64,000 nt of DNA from Paraburkholderia translucens (GTDB taxonomy: Bacteria > Pseudomonadota > Gammaproteobacteria > Burkholderiales > Burkholderiaceae): positions 1 to 64,000 of the forward strand of contig NZ_JAJITC010000010.1 in assembly GCF_020881035.1 (NCBI RefSeq). The letters run 5' to 3'. This document shows positions 45,916 through 54,757 of the stretch, piece after piece. The notes beneath the pieces are model-generated. The model had not been told where the DNA came from and ran no database searches. It saw only the letters and a list, made by a program, of their open reading frames with translations. How positions within the stretch are numbered: the stretch's first letter is position 1; every line of letters begins with the position of its first letter. The position numbers and the translations under genes are program-made.

Positions 45916-48375
45916 ATGACAACCGTCGATCTGGAATTCGACCAGCTCCACAGTACCGTCGACGCGCTACGGCGCTCAATTTCGAATCGCATGATGTATG
46001 GCGTCGGCAAGGACGCCATCACCGCACACCCGCACGACTGGCTGCACGCTGCCGCGTTGACCGTGCGGGACCGGCTCGTCGCGCGCTGGATGAAGACCAC
46101 GCGCCTGCAATACGAGCAGGACGTGAAGCGCGTTTACTACCTGTCGATGGAGTTCCTGATCGGCCGGACTTTTACCAACGCGCTGCTCGCGCTCGGCATT
46201 CACGATCAGATGAAGGAGGCGCTCGCGAGCCTCGGCGTCGACATGGACGCGCTGATCGAAATCGAACCCGACGCCGCGCTCGGCAACGGCGGCCTTGGCC
46301 GGCTCGCCGCGTGCTTTCTCGACTCGATGGCAACGCTTGGCATTCCGGGCTTCGGCTATGGCATCCGCTACCAGTACGGCATGTTCCGTCAGGAGATCGT
46401 CGACGGCGAGCAGGTCGAGGCGCCTGATTACTGGCTGCGCGCGGGCAACCCGTGGGAATTTCCGCGGCCCGAAATCAAGTACATGGTGCACTTCGGCGGC
46501 CGCACGGTGCAGCGTGGCGAGAAGACCGAATGGATCGACACCGAGCACGTGAACGCGACCGCGTACGACACCGTGATCCCCGGCTACGCGACCGACGCGA
46601 CCAACACGCTGCGCCTGTGGTCCGCGCGTGCGACGGAAGAGCTCGACCTCGGCGCATTCAATCGCGGCGACTACCGCAACGCGGTCGACACGAAGAACAT
46701 GTCCGAGAACGTGTCGCGGCTGCTCTATCCGGACGACTCGACGTCCGCCGGCCGCGAGTTGCGGCTGCGCCAGGAGTACTTCTTCGTGTCGGCGACGATG
46801 CAGGATCTGATCCGCCGCTATCAGCGCACGCACAGCACGTTCGGGCGCTTCTCGGAGAAGGTCGCGGTGCATCTGAACGACACGCACCCGGTGCTAGCGA
46901 TTCCCGAGTTGATGCGCCTGCTCGTCGACGAGCATCAGGTGCCGTGGGACAAGGCGTGGAAACACGTGACGCAGATCTTCTCGTACACGAATCACACGCT
47001 GATGCCCGAGGCGCTCGAAACCTGGGATGTTGAAATGTTGTCGCGCCTGCTGCCGCGGCATCTCGAGATCATCTTCGAAATCAACGCGCAGTTTCTGAAG
47101 CACGTCAGCGAGCAGTCGGGCCACGATGCCGAGATGATCCGGCGCATTTCGCTCGTCGACGAATATGGGCAGCGGCGCGTGCGCATGGCGTATCTGGCGA
47201 TCGTCGCGAGTCATAAGGTCAACGGCGTGTCGAAGCTGCATTCGCAACTGATGACACGCGACATCTTCGCCGACTTCGCGCGGATCTATCCGGACCGCTT
47301 CACCAACGTGACCAACGGCATTACGCCGCGCCGGTGGCTCGCCCAGGCGAGTCCGTCGCTGTCGTCGCTGATCGACTCGCGCATCGGCAAGCACTGGCGC
47401 AGCAATCTGTTCGAGCTGGAGCAGCTGCGCAATCTGCGCAAGGACGGCGAGTTTGTCGAAGCATTTCGCGAGGCCAAGCGACAGAGCAAGCTGCGGCTCG
47501 TGCAGCGGCTCGCGCATCACACGAAGATGCACTTCAGTCCGGATGCGCTATTCGATCTGCAGGTCAAGCGCATTCACGAATACAAGCGTCAACTGCTGAA
47601 CGTGCTGCACGTAATCGTGCGCTACAACGAGATTCGCGCCAATCCGGAGCGTGACTGGGTGCCGCGCGTCGTGCTGTTCGCGGGCAAGGCCGCGTCCGCG
47701 TACCGGATGGCGAAGACGATCATCAAGCTGATCGGCGACGTGAGCGAGAAGGTCAATCGCGATCCGCTGATCGGCGATCGGTTGAAGGTCGTCTTCGTGC
47801 CGAACTACGGTGTGAGCGTGGCCGAACTGATCATTCCGGCGGCCGACCTGTCGGAGCAGATCTCGATGGCCGGCACCGAGGCGTCGGGCACCGGCAACAT
47901 GAAGCTCGCGCTGAACGGGGCGTTGACGATCGGCACGATGGACGGCGCGAACGTCGAAATTTGCGACGCAGTGGGGCGCGAGAACATTTTCATCTTCGGC
48001 CACTCCGCCGACGAAGTGGACGACCTGCGCGCGAGCGGCTACCGGCCGCGGCATATCTACGAGGAGAACGAAGCATTACGCACCGCGCTCGATCAGATCC
48101 GCTCGGGCTTCTTCTCGCCGGACGATCCGCTGCGCTTTTCGGATATCTTTCACACGCTGGTCGACTGGGGCGATCACTACATGGTGCTCGCCGATTTCGA
48201 CGCGTTCGCAAAGGCGCAGAACGAGGTGGATGTGCGCTTCGTCGACCGGCGCGCGTGGGCCGAAAGCGCGATCGAGAACGTCGCGGGCATGGGGCAGTTT
48301 TCGTCGGATCGCACGATCGGCGAGTATGCGCGCAATATCTGGCGAGTGAGCCCGCTCGATCTCGAGTCAGCGTGA
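45916..48375 (+). CDS. glgP: Glycogen/starch/alpha-glucan phosphorylase
   Basis: An 819-residue GT35 phosphorylase. The N-terminus has YYLSMEFLIGRTFTNALLAL, then PDAALGNGGLGRLAACFLDS and VHLNDTHPVLAIPELMRLLV. The PLP lysine K663 lies in EASGTGNMKLALNGALTIGT, then MDGANVEI. It phosphorolyses storage glycogen to glucose-1-phosphate in the cytosol. CGGAGG precedes ATG 45916. No other glg genes are adjacent. It ends at a bidirectional terminator. Confidence 0.96.
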   Translation: MTTVDLEFDQLHSTVDALRRSISNRMMYGVGKDAITAHPHDWLHAAALTVRDRLVARWMKTTRLQYEQDVKRVYYLSMEFLIGRTFTNALLALGIHDQMKEALASLGVDMDALIEIEPDAALGNGGLGRLAACFLDSMATLGIPGFGYGIRYQYGMFRQEIVDGEQVEAPDYWLRAGNPWEFPRPEIKYMVHFGGRTVQRGEKTEWIDTEHVNATAYDTVIPGYATDATNTLRLWSARATEELDLGAFNRGDYRNAVDTKNMSENVSRLLYPDDSTSAGRELRLRQEYFFVSATMQDLIRRYQRTHSTFGRFSEKVAVHLNDTHPVLAIPELMRLLVDEHQVPWDKAWKHVTQIFSYTNHTLMPEALETWDVEMLSRLLPRHLEIIFEINAQFLKHVSEQSGHDAEMIRRISLVDEYGQRRVRMAYLAIVASHKVNGVSKLHSQLMTRDIFADFARIYPDRFTNVTNGITPRRWLAQASPSLSSLIDSRIGKHWRSNLFELEQLRNLRKDGEFVEAFREAKRQSKLRLVQRLAHHTKMHFSPDALFDLQVKRIHEYKRQLLNVLHVIVRYNEIRANPERDWVPRVVLFAGKAASAYRMAKTIIKLIGDVSEKVNRDPLIGDRLKVVFVPNYGVSVAELIIPAADLSEQISMAGTEASGTGNMKLALNGALTIGTMDGANVEICDAVGRENIFIFGHSADEVDDLRASGYRPRHIYEENEALRTALDQIRSGFFSPDDPLRFSDIFHTLVDWGDHYMVLADFDAFAKAQNEVDVRFVDRRAWAESAIENVAGMGQFSSDRTIGEYARNIWRVSPLDLESA

Positions 48376-48416
48376 CATGAGGTCAACGTAGTCGTTTCGT
48401 TCGAGCAGGCAGATGT

Positions 48417-48458
48417 AAAGCCGTGCGGGGCTGGCGCTGACTGGTCGCGCACGGCTTT
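48417..48458. terminator. Bidirectional terminator
   Basis: aaagccgtgcg (48417-48427) pairs perfectly with cgcacggcttt (48448-48458), 11 bp with A/T ends on both sides, between convergent glgP and the DUF6232 gene. Confidence 0.75.
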
Positions 48459-48482
48459 GTCATAACTGAATGTCGATTCGCG

Positions 48483-48872
48483 TCAGGCCTTCGCCGCTGC
48501 CGCGGCCGCCTTCGCCCGATGCACGGCCTCGCCGACGCGTTCGACGAACTCGCGATCCGTGCTCATCAGCGCCTCGCGTTCGCCGTCGGGCGTCTTGACC
48601 ATCAACCGATGCGTGACGTCCTGGCTCACCCAGGTGAGCCAGCCGACCACGATCAGCATCACCCCGCATACGAGCCCCGCCGGCGAATGCAGCAGTCCCC
48701 CGGCGATCGCGCCGATCAATCCGGCCACCGAGATCGCGAGCGGCACGAGCCTGTTCCTCTGCACGGTGACGACCTGCACGTCGACGATATCGCGCAGCGG
48801 GAAGACCTGACCCGCTGACGAGAGGGCGTTGCGCGTGACCGACACGCCGCGATCGTTGAAAGGGGTTTCCAT
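48483..48872 (-). CDS. DUF6232 membrane protein
   Basis: A 129-residue protein. The N-terminal FNDRGVSVTRNALSSAGQVF then PLRDIVDVQVV is the DUF6232 opening. Two membrane spans (about 47-58 and 64-82) follow, then a cytosolic strand region MVKTPDGEREALMSTDREFV and an Ala/Lys-rich tail. Function unknown. Confidence 0.82.
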   Translation of the reverse strand: METPFNDRGVSVTRNALSSAGQVFPLRDIVDVQVVTVQRNRLVPLAISVAGLIGAIAGGLLHSPAGLVCGVMLIVVGWLTWVSQDVTHRLMVKTPDGEREALMSTDREFVERVGEAVHRAKAAAAAAKA

Positions 48873-49049
48873 CGGTTCGATGCAAGGGTGGTGAAGCGCG
48901 CAGCGTAGCAGACTTCGCCGTCGTGGAGTGACGCGATGTCATCCGCCGATTGCATTGCATCAAGGAAATTCCTACTTTGCCCGGACGGATTGGCTAAGAT
49001 GTCGCAGGCTCGCGCACTACTGCGACTTGATCCCGCCCGGAGGCCATTC

Positions 49050-50252
49050 ATGACTATTGGCTTATATGCCACGCTGGTCGCGACATCGCTCGTGCTGCTG
49101 CTCGGCGAAAAGCTCGTGCAATGGGTCGGCGTGCTGCGGACCTATTCGATTCCGGCGCCGGTGGCGGGCGGGCTCATCGTCGCGATCGGCGTGCTGATCA
49201 CGCGCCTCACGACCCACGTCGAGGTCAAATTCGATTCGACGCTGCAGGCGCCGCTGATGCTCGCGTTCTTCTCGACGATCGGCCTGAACGCGCATCTATC
49301 GAGCCTGAAGGCGGGCGGGCCGGTGCTGGTCCGCTTTCTCGCGCTGGTCAGCGGTCTGCTGATCCTGCAGAACGTGCTCGGCCTGCTGCTGGCGTTCGCG
49401 CTTGGCGTCGATCCGCTGCTCGGCATTCTGGGCGGCTCGGTCACGCTGTCGGGCGGTCACGGCACGGGCGCCGCGTGGAGCCAGGTCTTCACCGAGCGTC
49501 ACGGGCTGGAGTCGGCGACCGAGATCGCGATCGGCTGCGCGACGTTCGGGCTCGTGATAGGCGGCGTGCTGGGCGGCCCGCTCGCACGCCTGCTGCTGCG
49601 GCGGATCAGTGCCGAAGAACTGCGGCGCGTCAAGCAGCGCGAAGAAGAGACGCTGGTCTTCGAAGAACCGGAGGCGCAGCAGGCCACCACGCCCGCCGCG
49701 ATCATCACGACGCTCGCGCTGATCTCGATCTGCCTCGCCGGCGGCGAACTGTTCGCCGACTGGATCGCGAACACTCCATTCGAGTTGCCGACTTTCGTTT
49801 GTGTGCTGTTCATCGGCGTGATCCTGAACAACGCGCTCTCGCTCGCACGTGTGCAAATCGACCAGCATGCGGTCGCGCTCGTCGGCAACGTGGCGCTCGC
49901 GCTCTTTCTCGCCATGGCGCTGATGCGTCTCGATCTATGGGAGCTTGCCGCGCTCGCCGTGCCGATCATCTCGATCCTCGTCGCGCAGACTGTTCTGACG
50001 GCGCTCTATGTGAGCTTCATCACATTCCGGGTGATGGGCCGCAACTACGACGCGGTCGTGTTGTGCGCGGCACAATGCGGGCTCGGCATGGGCGCGACGC
50101 CAACCGCGATCGCGAACATGCAGGCGATCACGAGCCGCTTCGGACATTCCCATGTCGCGTTCCTGATCGTGCCGATGACGGGCGCGTTTTTCATGGACAT
50201 CGTCAACGCGATCGTCATCAAACTGTTTCTCGCGCTGCCGTTATTTCATTGA
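49050..50252 (+). CDS. gltS: Sodium/glutamate symporter
   Basis: A 400-residue GltS carrier. The first re-entrant repeat contains GGSVTLSGGHGTGAAWSQVF and the second CGLGMGATPTAIANMQAITS, both typical. About ten to twelve spans. It imports glutamate with Na+. CCCGGAGG precedes ATG 49050. A dehydratase gene follows 41 bases downstream, possibly on the same transcript. Confidence 0.93.
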   Translation: MTIGLYATLVATSLVLLLGEKLVQWVGVLRTYSIPAPVAGGLIVAIGVLITRLTTHVEVKFDSTLQAPLMLAFFSTIGLNAHLSSLKAGGPVLVRFLALVSGLLILQNVLGLLLAFALGVDPLLGILGGSVTLSGGHGTGAAWSQVFTERHGLESATEIAIGCATFGLVIGGVLGGPLARLLLRRISAEELRRVKQREEETLVFEEPEAQQATTPAAIITTLALISICLAGGELFADWIANTPFELPTFVCVLFIGVILNNALSLARVQIDQHAVALVGNVALALFLAMALMRLDLWELAALAVPIISILVAQTVLTALYVSFITFRVMGRNYDAVVLCAAQCGLGMGATPTAIANMQAITSRFGHSHVAFLIVPMTGAFFMDIVNAIVIKLFLALPLFH

Positions 50253-50293
50253 GCCGCGTTGGCATGGCCAGATCAACCTCACCAGCACATATC

Positions 50294-51997
50294 ATGAGCG
50301 ATCAACCCAGCAAAAAACCGGTCGGTTTCGGCAAAGGCCTGACCAACTACGGCGACCGCGATTTCAGCGTCTACCTGCGCCGCACGTTCGCGAGTTCGAT
50401 GGGCTATAGCCGCGAGATGCTGGACCGCCCGATCGTCGGCATCGCGCATTCGGCAAGCGGTTTCAATAACTGCCACCGGCATTTCCCGGAGATGATCGAA
50501 GCGGTCAAGCGCGGCGTGCTCGCGGCCGGCGGTCTGCCGATCGAGTTTCCGACCATCTCGCTCGGCGAGACTTTTCTGAGCCCGACGAGCCTGAAGTTCC
50601 GCAACCTGATGTCGATGGACGTCGAGGAAATGACGCGCGCGCAGCCGATGGATTCGGTCGTGCTGCTCGGCGGCTGCGACAAGACAGTGCCCGCGCAGCT
50701 GATGGGCGCGGCGTCCGCGAATCTGCCCGCGGTGCAACTGGTCGCGGGGCCGATGTCGACGAGCCGGCATCGCGGCGAGCGCCTCGGGGCCTGCACCGAC
50801 TGCCGGCGCTTCTGGGCGAGGTTCCGCGCGAGCGAAATCGACGCGCAGGAAATCGGCATCGTCGAACGGCGGCTCGCGTCGACCGCGGGCACCTGCGCGG
50901 TGATGGGCACGGCGAGCACGATGGCGATCATCGCCGAAACGCTCGGCATGATGCCCGCGCACAGCGCCGCTTGTCCGGCTGTCGATGCGGACCGGCTGCG
51001 CATCGCGGAAGAAACGGGACGCGTCGCGTTCGATCTGATCGCGAAGCCGATCCTGCCGAGCGAGATCATTACGGCGCAGTCGGTCGAGAATGCGTTGCGC
51101 GTGCTGCTCGCGATCGGCGGCTCGACCAACGCGATGATTCATCTGACCGCGATCGCCGGCCGCGTCGGCGTGAAGGTCGATCTGCAGCGGCTGAACGAAC
51201 TGAGCGATACCACGCCGGTGCTCGTCAACCTGAAGCCGACCGGCGATCACTATATGGAAGACCTGTACGCAGCGGGTGGCGTGCCGGCGATCCTGCGCGA
51301 GATCAAACACCTGCTGCATCTCGACTGCCGTACCGTGACCGGCGAAACGCTCGGCGAGCGGTTGCACGACGTGAGCTGGGTCGATCACTCGGTGGTGCGG
51401 CCGTACGCGCAGCCGGTGCGCGAGAACGGCGGCCTCGTCGCGCTGTTCGGCAATCTTGCGCCGCGCGGCGCGATCCTGAAGCGTTCGGCGGCGGATCCAA
51501 AGCTGTTCGAGAAGGAAGGGCGCGCGGTCGTGTTCGAATCGCTCGAAGACCTGGCGAACCGCGTCGACAGCGACGAGCTCGACGTCAGCGCCGACGATTT
51601 TCTGGTGCTGCAAAACGCGGGCCCCACCAGTGAATCGGCGATGCCTGAAGCCGGCTATCTGCCAATCCCGGCGAAGCTCGCGCGCGCCGGCGTGAAGGAC
51701 ATGGTGCGCATGTCGGACGCGCGCATGAGCGGTACCGCGTACGGCACGATCGTGCTGCACATCACGCCCGATTCGGCGTCAGGCGGGCCGCTCGGTCTGG
51801 TGCGCAACGGCGATCGGATTCGCTTGAGCGTCGCGAATCGCTCGCTCGAATTACTCGTCCCGGATGAAGAACTCGATCGGCGCCGCGCCGCGTTGCCGCC
51901 GCGAACGCAAGCACCGGTCAAACGCGGCTATGCGAAGCTGTACGAGCAGGAAATTCTTCAAGCCGACGAAGGTTGCGATTTCCGTTTTCTCAAGTAA
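50294..51997 (+). CDS. IlvD/Edd family dehydratase (possible sugar-acid dehydratase)
   Basis: A 567-residue Fe-S dehydratase. Cluster cysteines are in the GFNNCHRH segment, in LLGGCDKTVPAQLMGAASAN and in ACTDCRRFW. It later shows GGSTNAMIHL and MPEAGYLPIPAKLARAGVKD then RMSDARMSGTAYGTIVLH, matching the IlvD/Edd family. The ACTDCRRFW and long N-terminus resemble sugar-acid (for example L-arabinonate) dehydratases more than biosynthetic IlvD. No sugar pathway is adjacent, so the substrate is unknown. Confidence 0.88.
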   Translation: MSDQPSKKPVGFGKGLTNYGDRDFSVYLRRTFASSMGYSREMLDRPIVGIAHSASGFNNCHRHFPEMIEAVKRGVLAAGGLPIEFPTISLGETFLSPTSLKFRNLMSMDVEEMTRAQPMDSVVLLGGCDKTVPAQLMGAASANLPAVQLVAGPMSTSRHRGERLGACTDCRRFWARFRASEIDAQEIGIVERRLASTAGTCAVMGTASTMAIIAETLGMMPAHSAACPAVDADRLRIAEETGRVAFDLIAKPILPSEIITAQSVENALRVLLAIGGSTNAMIHLTAIAGRVGVKVDLQRLNELSDTTPVLVNLKPTGDHYMEDLYAAGGVPAILREIKHLLHLDCRTVTGETLGERLHDVSWVDHSVVRPYAQPVRENGGLVALFGNLAPRGAILKRSAADPKLFEKEGRAVVFESLEDLANRVDSDELDVSADDFLVLQNAGPTSESAMPEAGYLPIPAKLARAGVKDMVRMSDARMSGTAYGTIVLHITPDSASGGPLGLVRNGDRIRLSVANRSLELLVPDEELDRRRAALPPRTQAPVKRGYAKLYEQEILQADEGCDFRFLK

Positions 51998-52036
51998 TTG
52001 AGCGGGCAACACTGAATGAAAAGGATTGACATAGTG

Positions 52037-52897
52037 ATGAGCGAACAACGACAGGCAGCACCCGACAGCACCGCCGCGCGCGTCGCCCTATGGCGTGCGC
52101 TGCACGTGCTGGCCGACCCGGCGCCGCATGTGTTCGAAGACGAAGTCGGCCTGCAATTGCTGGCCCCCGCCGAAGACTGGCGCAGCCGCGGCGACATGGA
52201 CCCGCAGTTCACGCGGCCATTTCGCGCGTCGATCGTCGCGCGCGCACGCTTTATCGAGGATCTGGTCGTCGAGCAGGCCGGGCGCGGCGTCGATCAGTAT
52301 GTGATTCTCGGGGCCGGTCTCGACAGCTTCGCGCAACGCCGGCCCGACATCGCATCGCGGCTCACCGTGTTCGAGGTCGATCCGCCGGGACCGCAAACGT
52401 GGAAGCGTCAACGCCTGGGCGAGCTGGGTTTCGGCGTGCCGGACTGGCTGCGTTTCGTGCCGGTCGACTTCGAAGCGGGCGACATCTGGCGGCAGCGTCT
52501 CGTTGCCGAAGGTTTCGACGAGAGCAGGCCGGCCGTCGTCGTGTCGACCGGCGTCAGCATGTATCTGACGAAGGAGGCGAACGCGGCGACGCTGCGCGAA
52601 GTGGCCGGGCTTGCGCGTGGCTCGACGTTCGCGATGACGTTTCTATTGCCGCTCGAGATGGCGGACCCGGATGTGCGTCCCGGACTGGAAATGGCGGAGA
52701 AGGGCGCGCGTGCCAGCGGGACGCCGTTCATCAGCTTCTTCACGCCGCAGCAGATGATCGCCATGGCGCGCGACGCGGGATTCGACGAGGCGCGGCATGT
52801 GTCTGCCGCCGATCTGACGCAGCGGTATTTCGCGGGTAGGACGGATGCGCTGCGTCCGCCGGAGAATGCGGAGGAATTGCTGGTGGCAAAAACGTAG
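52037..52897 (+). CDS. Class I SAM methyltransferase (leucine carboxyl methyltransferase-like)
   Basis: A 286-residue protein. It has YVILGAGLDSFAQRRPDIAS then VFEVDPPGPQTWKR, STGVSMYLTKEANAATLREV and SFFTPQQMIAMARDAGF, features of the PPM1/LCMT-like group. Many bacterial members modify polyketides or small acids. Starts at 52016 or 52037 are possible; AAGGA before 52037 favours the latter. It lies just behind the dehydratase gene. Confidence 0.82.
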   Translation: MSEQRQAAPDSTAARVALWRALHVLADPAPHVFEDEVGLQLLAPAEDWRSRGDMDPQFTRPFRASIVARARFIEDLVVEQAGRGVDQYVILGAGLDSFAQRRPDIASRLTVFEVDPPGPQTWKRQRLGELGFGVPDWLRFVPVDFEAGDIWRQRLVAEGFDESRPAVVVSTGVSMYLTKEANAATLREVAGLARGSTFAMTFLLPLEMADPDVRPGLEMAEKGARASGTPFISFFTPQQMIAMARDAGFDEARHVSAADLTQRYFAGRTDALRPPENAEELLVAKT

Positions 52898-52962
52898 CGG
52901 TTGTGGCTCGCTTCCCCGAGACGGCTATAATCGCGCTCGAATATGGCCTCCGAAGTCTACTC

Positions 52963-53424
52963 ATGAAAAGAATTGCAGCCTTCGCACTCGTCGCGTGCGC
53001 ACTCGCCGCCTGCTCGTCCCCGGAAAAGCAGGCGCAGCGCGCCCAGCAGGAAATCCTTCATAGCGAACCGAACCTCCTCGCCGCGCAACGCAACGCGGTG
53101 ATCGATTGCGCGCCGGCGAATTGCGATGCCGCCTGGGCGGCGACGAAGCGCTATATCGAGCAGCATTCCGACATGCACGTGATCCGTGCGGATGCGATCG
53201 CGATCGATACCGACGTGCCCGACGATTCGGGCAAAGCCGCTTTTTCAGCGACGCGCGCGGACAAGAGCACGGGCGGCGCGACCCTCACGCTGTTCGCGCA
53301 GTGCCGCGGCATGTATGGTCCGGACAGCGCAAAGGGCTCGGACTATGACGAGTGCGCCGACAAGATCCTGAAAACGCAGAACGGGTACGTGCCGTACCTG
53401 CGCTCGCACGCGTCGGCGCAGTAG
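52963..53424 (+). CDS. Hypothetical lipoprotein, 153 aa
   Basis: The signal peptide ends in the lipobox LAAC (MKRIAAFALVACALAAC). The mature part has HSDMHVIRADAIAIDTDVPD and SKGGATLTLFAQ-type strands with several cysteines (CAPANC, QCRG and DECADK) that may form disulfides. No family recognised. Two promoter-like boxes lie upstream (TATAAT at about 52926). Confidence 0.75.
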   Translation: MKRIAAFALVACALAACSSPEKQAQRAQQEILHSEPNLLAAQRNAVIDCAPANCDAAWAATKRYIEQHSDMHVIRADAIAIDTDVPDDSGKAAFSATRADKSTGGATLTLFAQCRGMYGPDSAKGSDYDECADKILKTQNGYVPYLRSHASAQ

Positions 53425-53540
53425 GCGGCACGCCATCGCGGCGCGCCGGGCGCGGCACTCAAATTGCGATCCGCTGAACCATCGCCATGAGGCGGCGGGA
53501 GGCGCTATGCTGATGCGTCTTCGCCTCGCGGATCCACATC

Positions 53541-54545
53541 ATGCACGCACCCGGCGCAACCGTGCCGATCTCGCTAGTCAATGGTTTCCTCGGCAGCGTC
53601 GGGACGCAGCCGGCGATCGTCGACCGGCATCTGTCGGCCGCGAACATCCCTCGTGCGCTTCTGGACCAGCCTGGGGCGCGCGTCACCGAGGAACAGTTCT
53701 CGACGCTCTACCGCGCGCTCGCGATCGAACTCGACGATGAAATGCCCGGCGTATTCTCGCGCCCGCTACGCAGCGGCGCGCTGAAGTTTCTGTGCCTGAG
53801 CCTGCTGGATGCGCCCAACCTCGAAACCGCGATGCACCGGTTCGGCCAGTTCTTCCATCTCGTGCTCGACGACTTCCGCTTCGAGTCGCGCCGCGGCGAA
53901 TTCGTCGCGAGCCTGACGCTGAATCCGGGAAGCACGGGCGCGCAACCCGGCATTCTGGGTCAGGAACTGATGCTGAAGCTGGCGCATGGGATTGCGTCGT
54001 GGCTCATCGGGCAGCGAATTGCGTTGTTGCAGGTGCAGTTCGCATTTCCCCGTCCGCCTCACGCGCTCGAGTATCTCTATCTGTTTCCCGGGCCGGCCAA
54101 ATTCGACTGCGCCCGGACCTCGATGCAATTCAGCAGTGCCTATTTCGACATGCCCGTGCGTCAGCGCAAGGCGAATCTGCGCAGGTTTCTCGCTCGCGCG
54201 CCGGAAGACTGGATCTTCGTTTCGTTTAACGAACAGCTTTTCAGTCATCGCGTGCGGGAATATCTGGCGACCCGGCTTCCCGACGTTCCGACCATCGAAG
54301 AAGCAGCGGACGGCCTGCATTGTTCGGTCAGAACGCTGTGCCGTCATCTGGCCGCCGAGGGCACCACGTTTCAGGTGCTCAAGGACGAACTGCGGCGCGA
54401 CATCGCGATACAGCGTCTGACAGGCACGCTCGAGCCCATCGCCATCATTGCCGGCGATGTCGGCTTCGGCGACCCCACCGCGTTCCACAGAGCGTTCCGT
54501 CACTGGACGGGCAGCACGCCGGCGGCCTATCGCCGGGGTGGCTGA
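53541..54545 (+). CDS. AraC family transcriptional regulator
   Basis: A 334-residue regulator. The first 200 residues form a ligand-sensing domain (SRPLRSGALKFLCLSLLDAP, FARTSMQFSSAYFDMPV-like blocks). The C-terminal double HTH shows IEEAADGLHCSVRTLCRHLA and IAIIAGDVGFGDPTAFHRAF, ending HWTGSTPAAYRR. It is transcribed toward the acyl-CoA dehydrogenase/ETF/PHA cluster that starts 212 bases downstream, so it probably controls it, with a fatty-acid or related signal. Confidence 0.88.
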   Translation: MHAPGATVPISLVNGFLGSVGTQPAIVDRHLSAANIPRALLDQPGARVTEEQFSTLYRALAIELDDEMPGVFSRPLRSGALKFLCLSLLDAPNLETAMHRFGQFFHLVLDDFRFESRRGEFVASLTLNPGSTGAQPGILGQELMLKLAHGIASWLIGQRIALLQVQFAFPRPPHALEYLYLFPGPAKFDCARTSMQFSSAYFDMPVRQRKANLRRFLARAPEDWIFVSFNEQLFSHRVREYLATRLPDVPTIEEAADGLHCSVRTLCRHLAAEGTTFQVLKDELRRDIAIQRLTGTLEPIAIIAGDVGFGDPTAFHRAFRHWTGSTPAAYRRGG

Positions 54546-54757
54546 TTTCGCCATATTGAAGCGTCGGCTACACAGGCCGACGCCAGTCCGGCGCGGCATT
54601 CAGCCTCTTCGGCCTGGCCAGGTATGTCAATAGATCGTCCGGTTTGGACAACCGGGCAGAGCCTGTGCGGCGCTACGATTCAGCCATACGTTACCCCGGC
54701 CGCAGCGCCGCCAGACGGGTGACATTCCCCACGGACCATCTGATCGGAAGAACGGCA

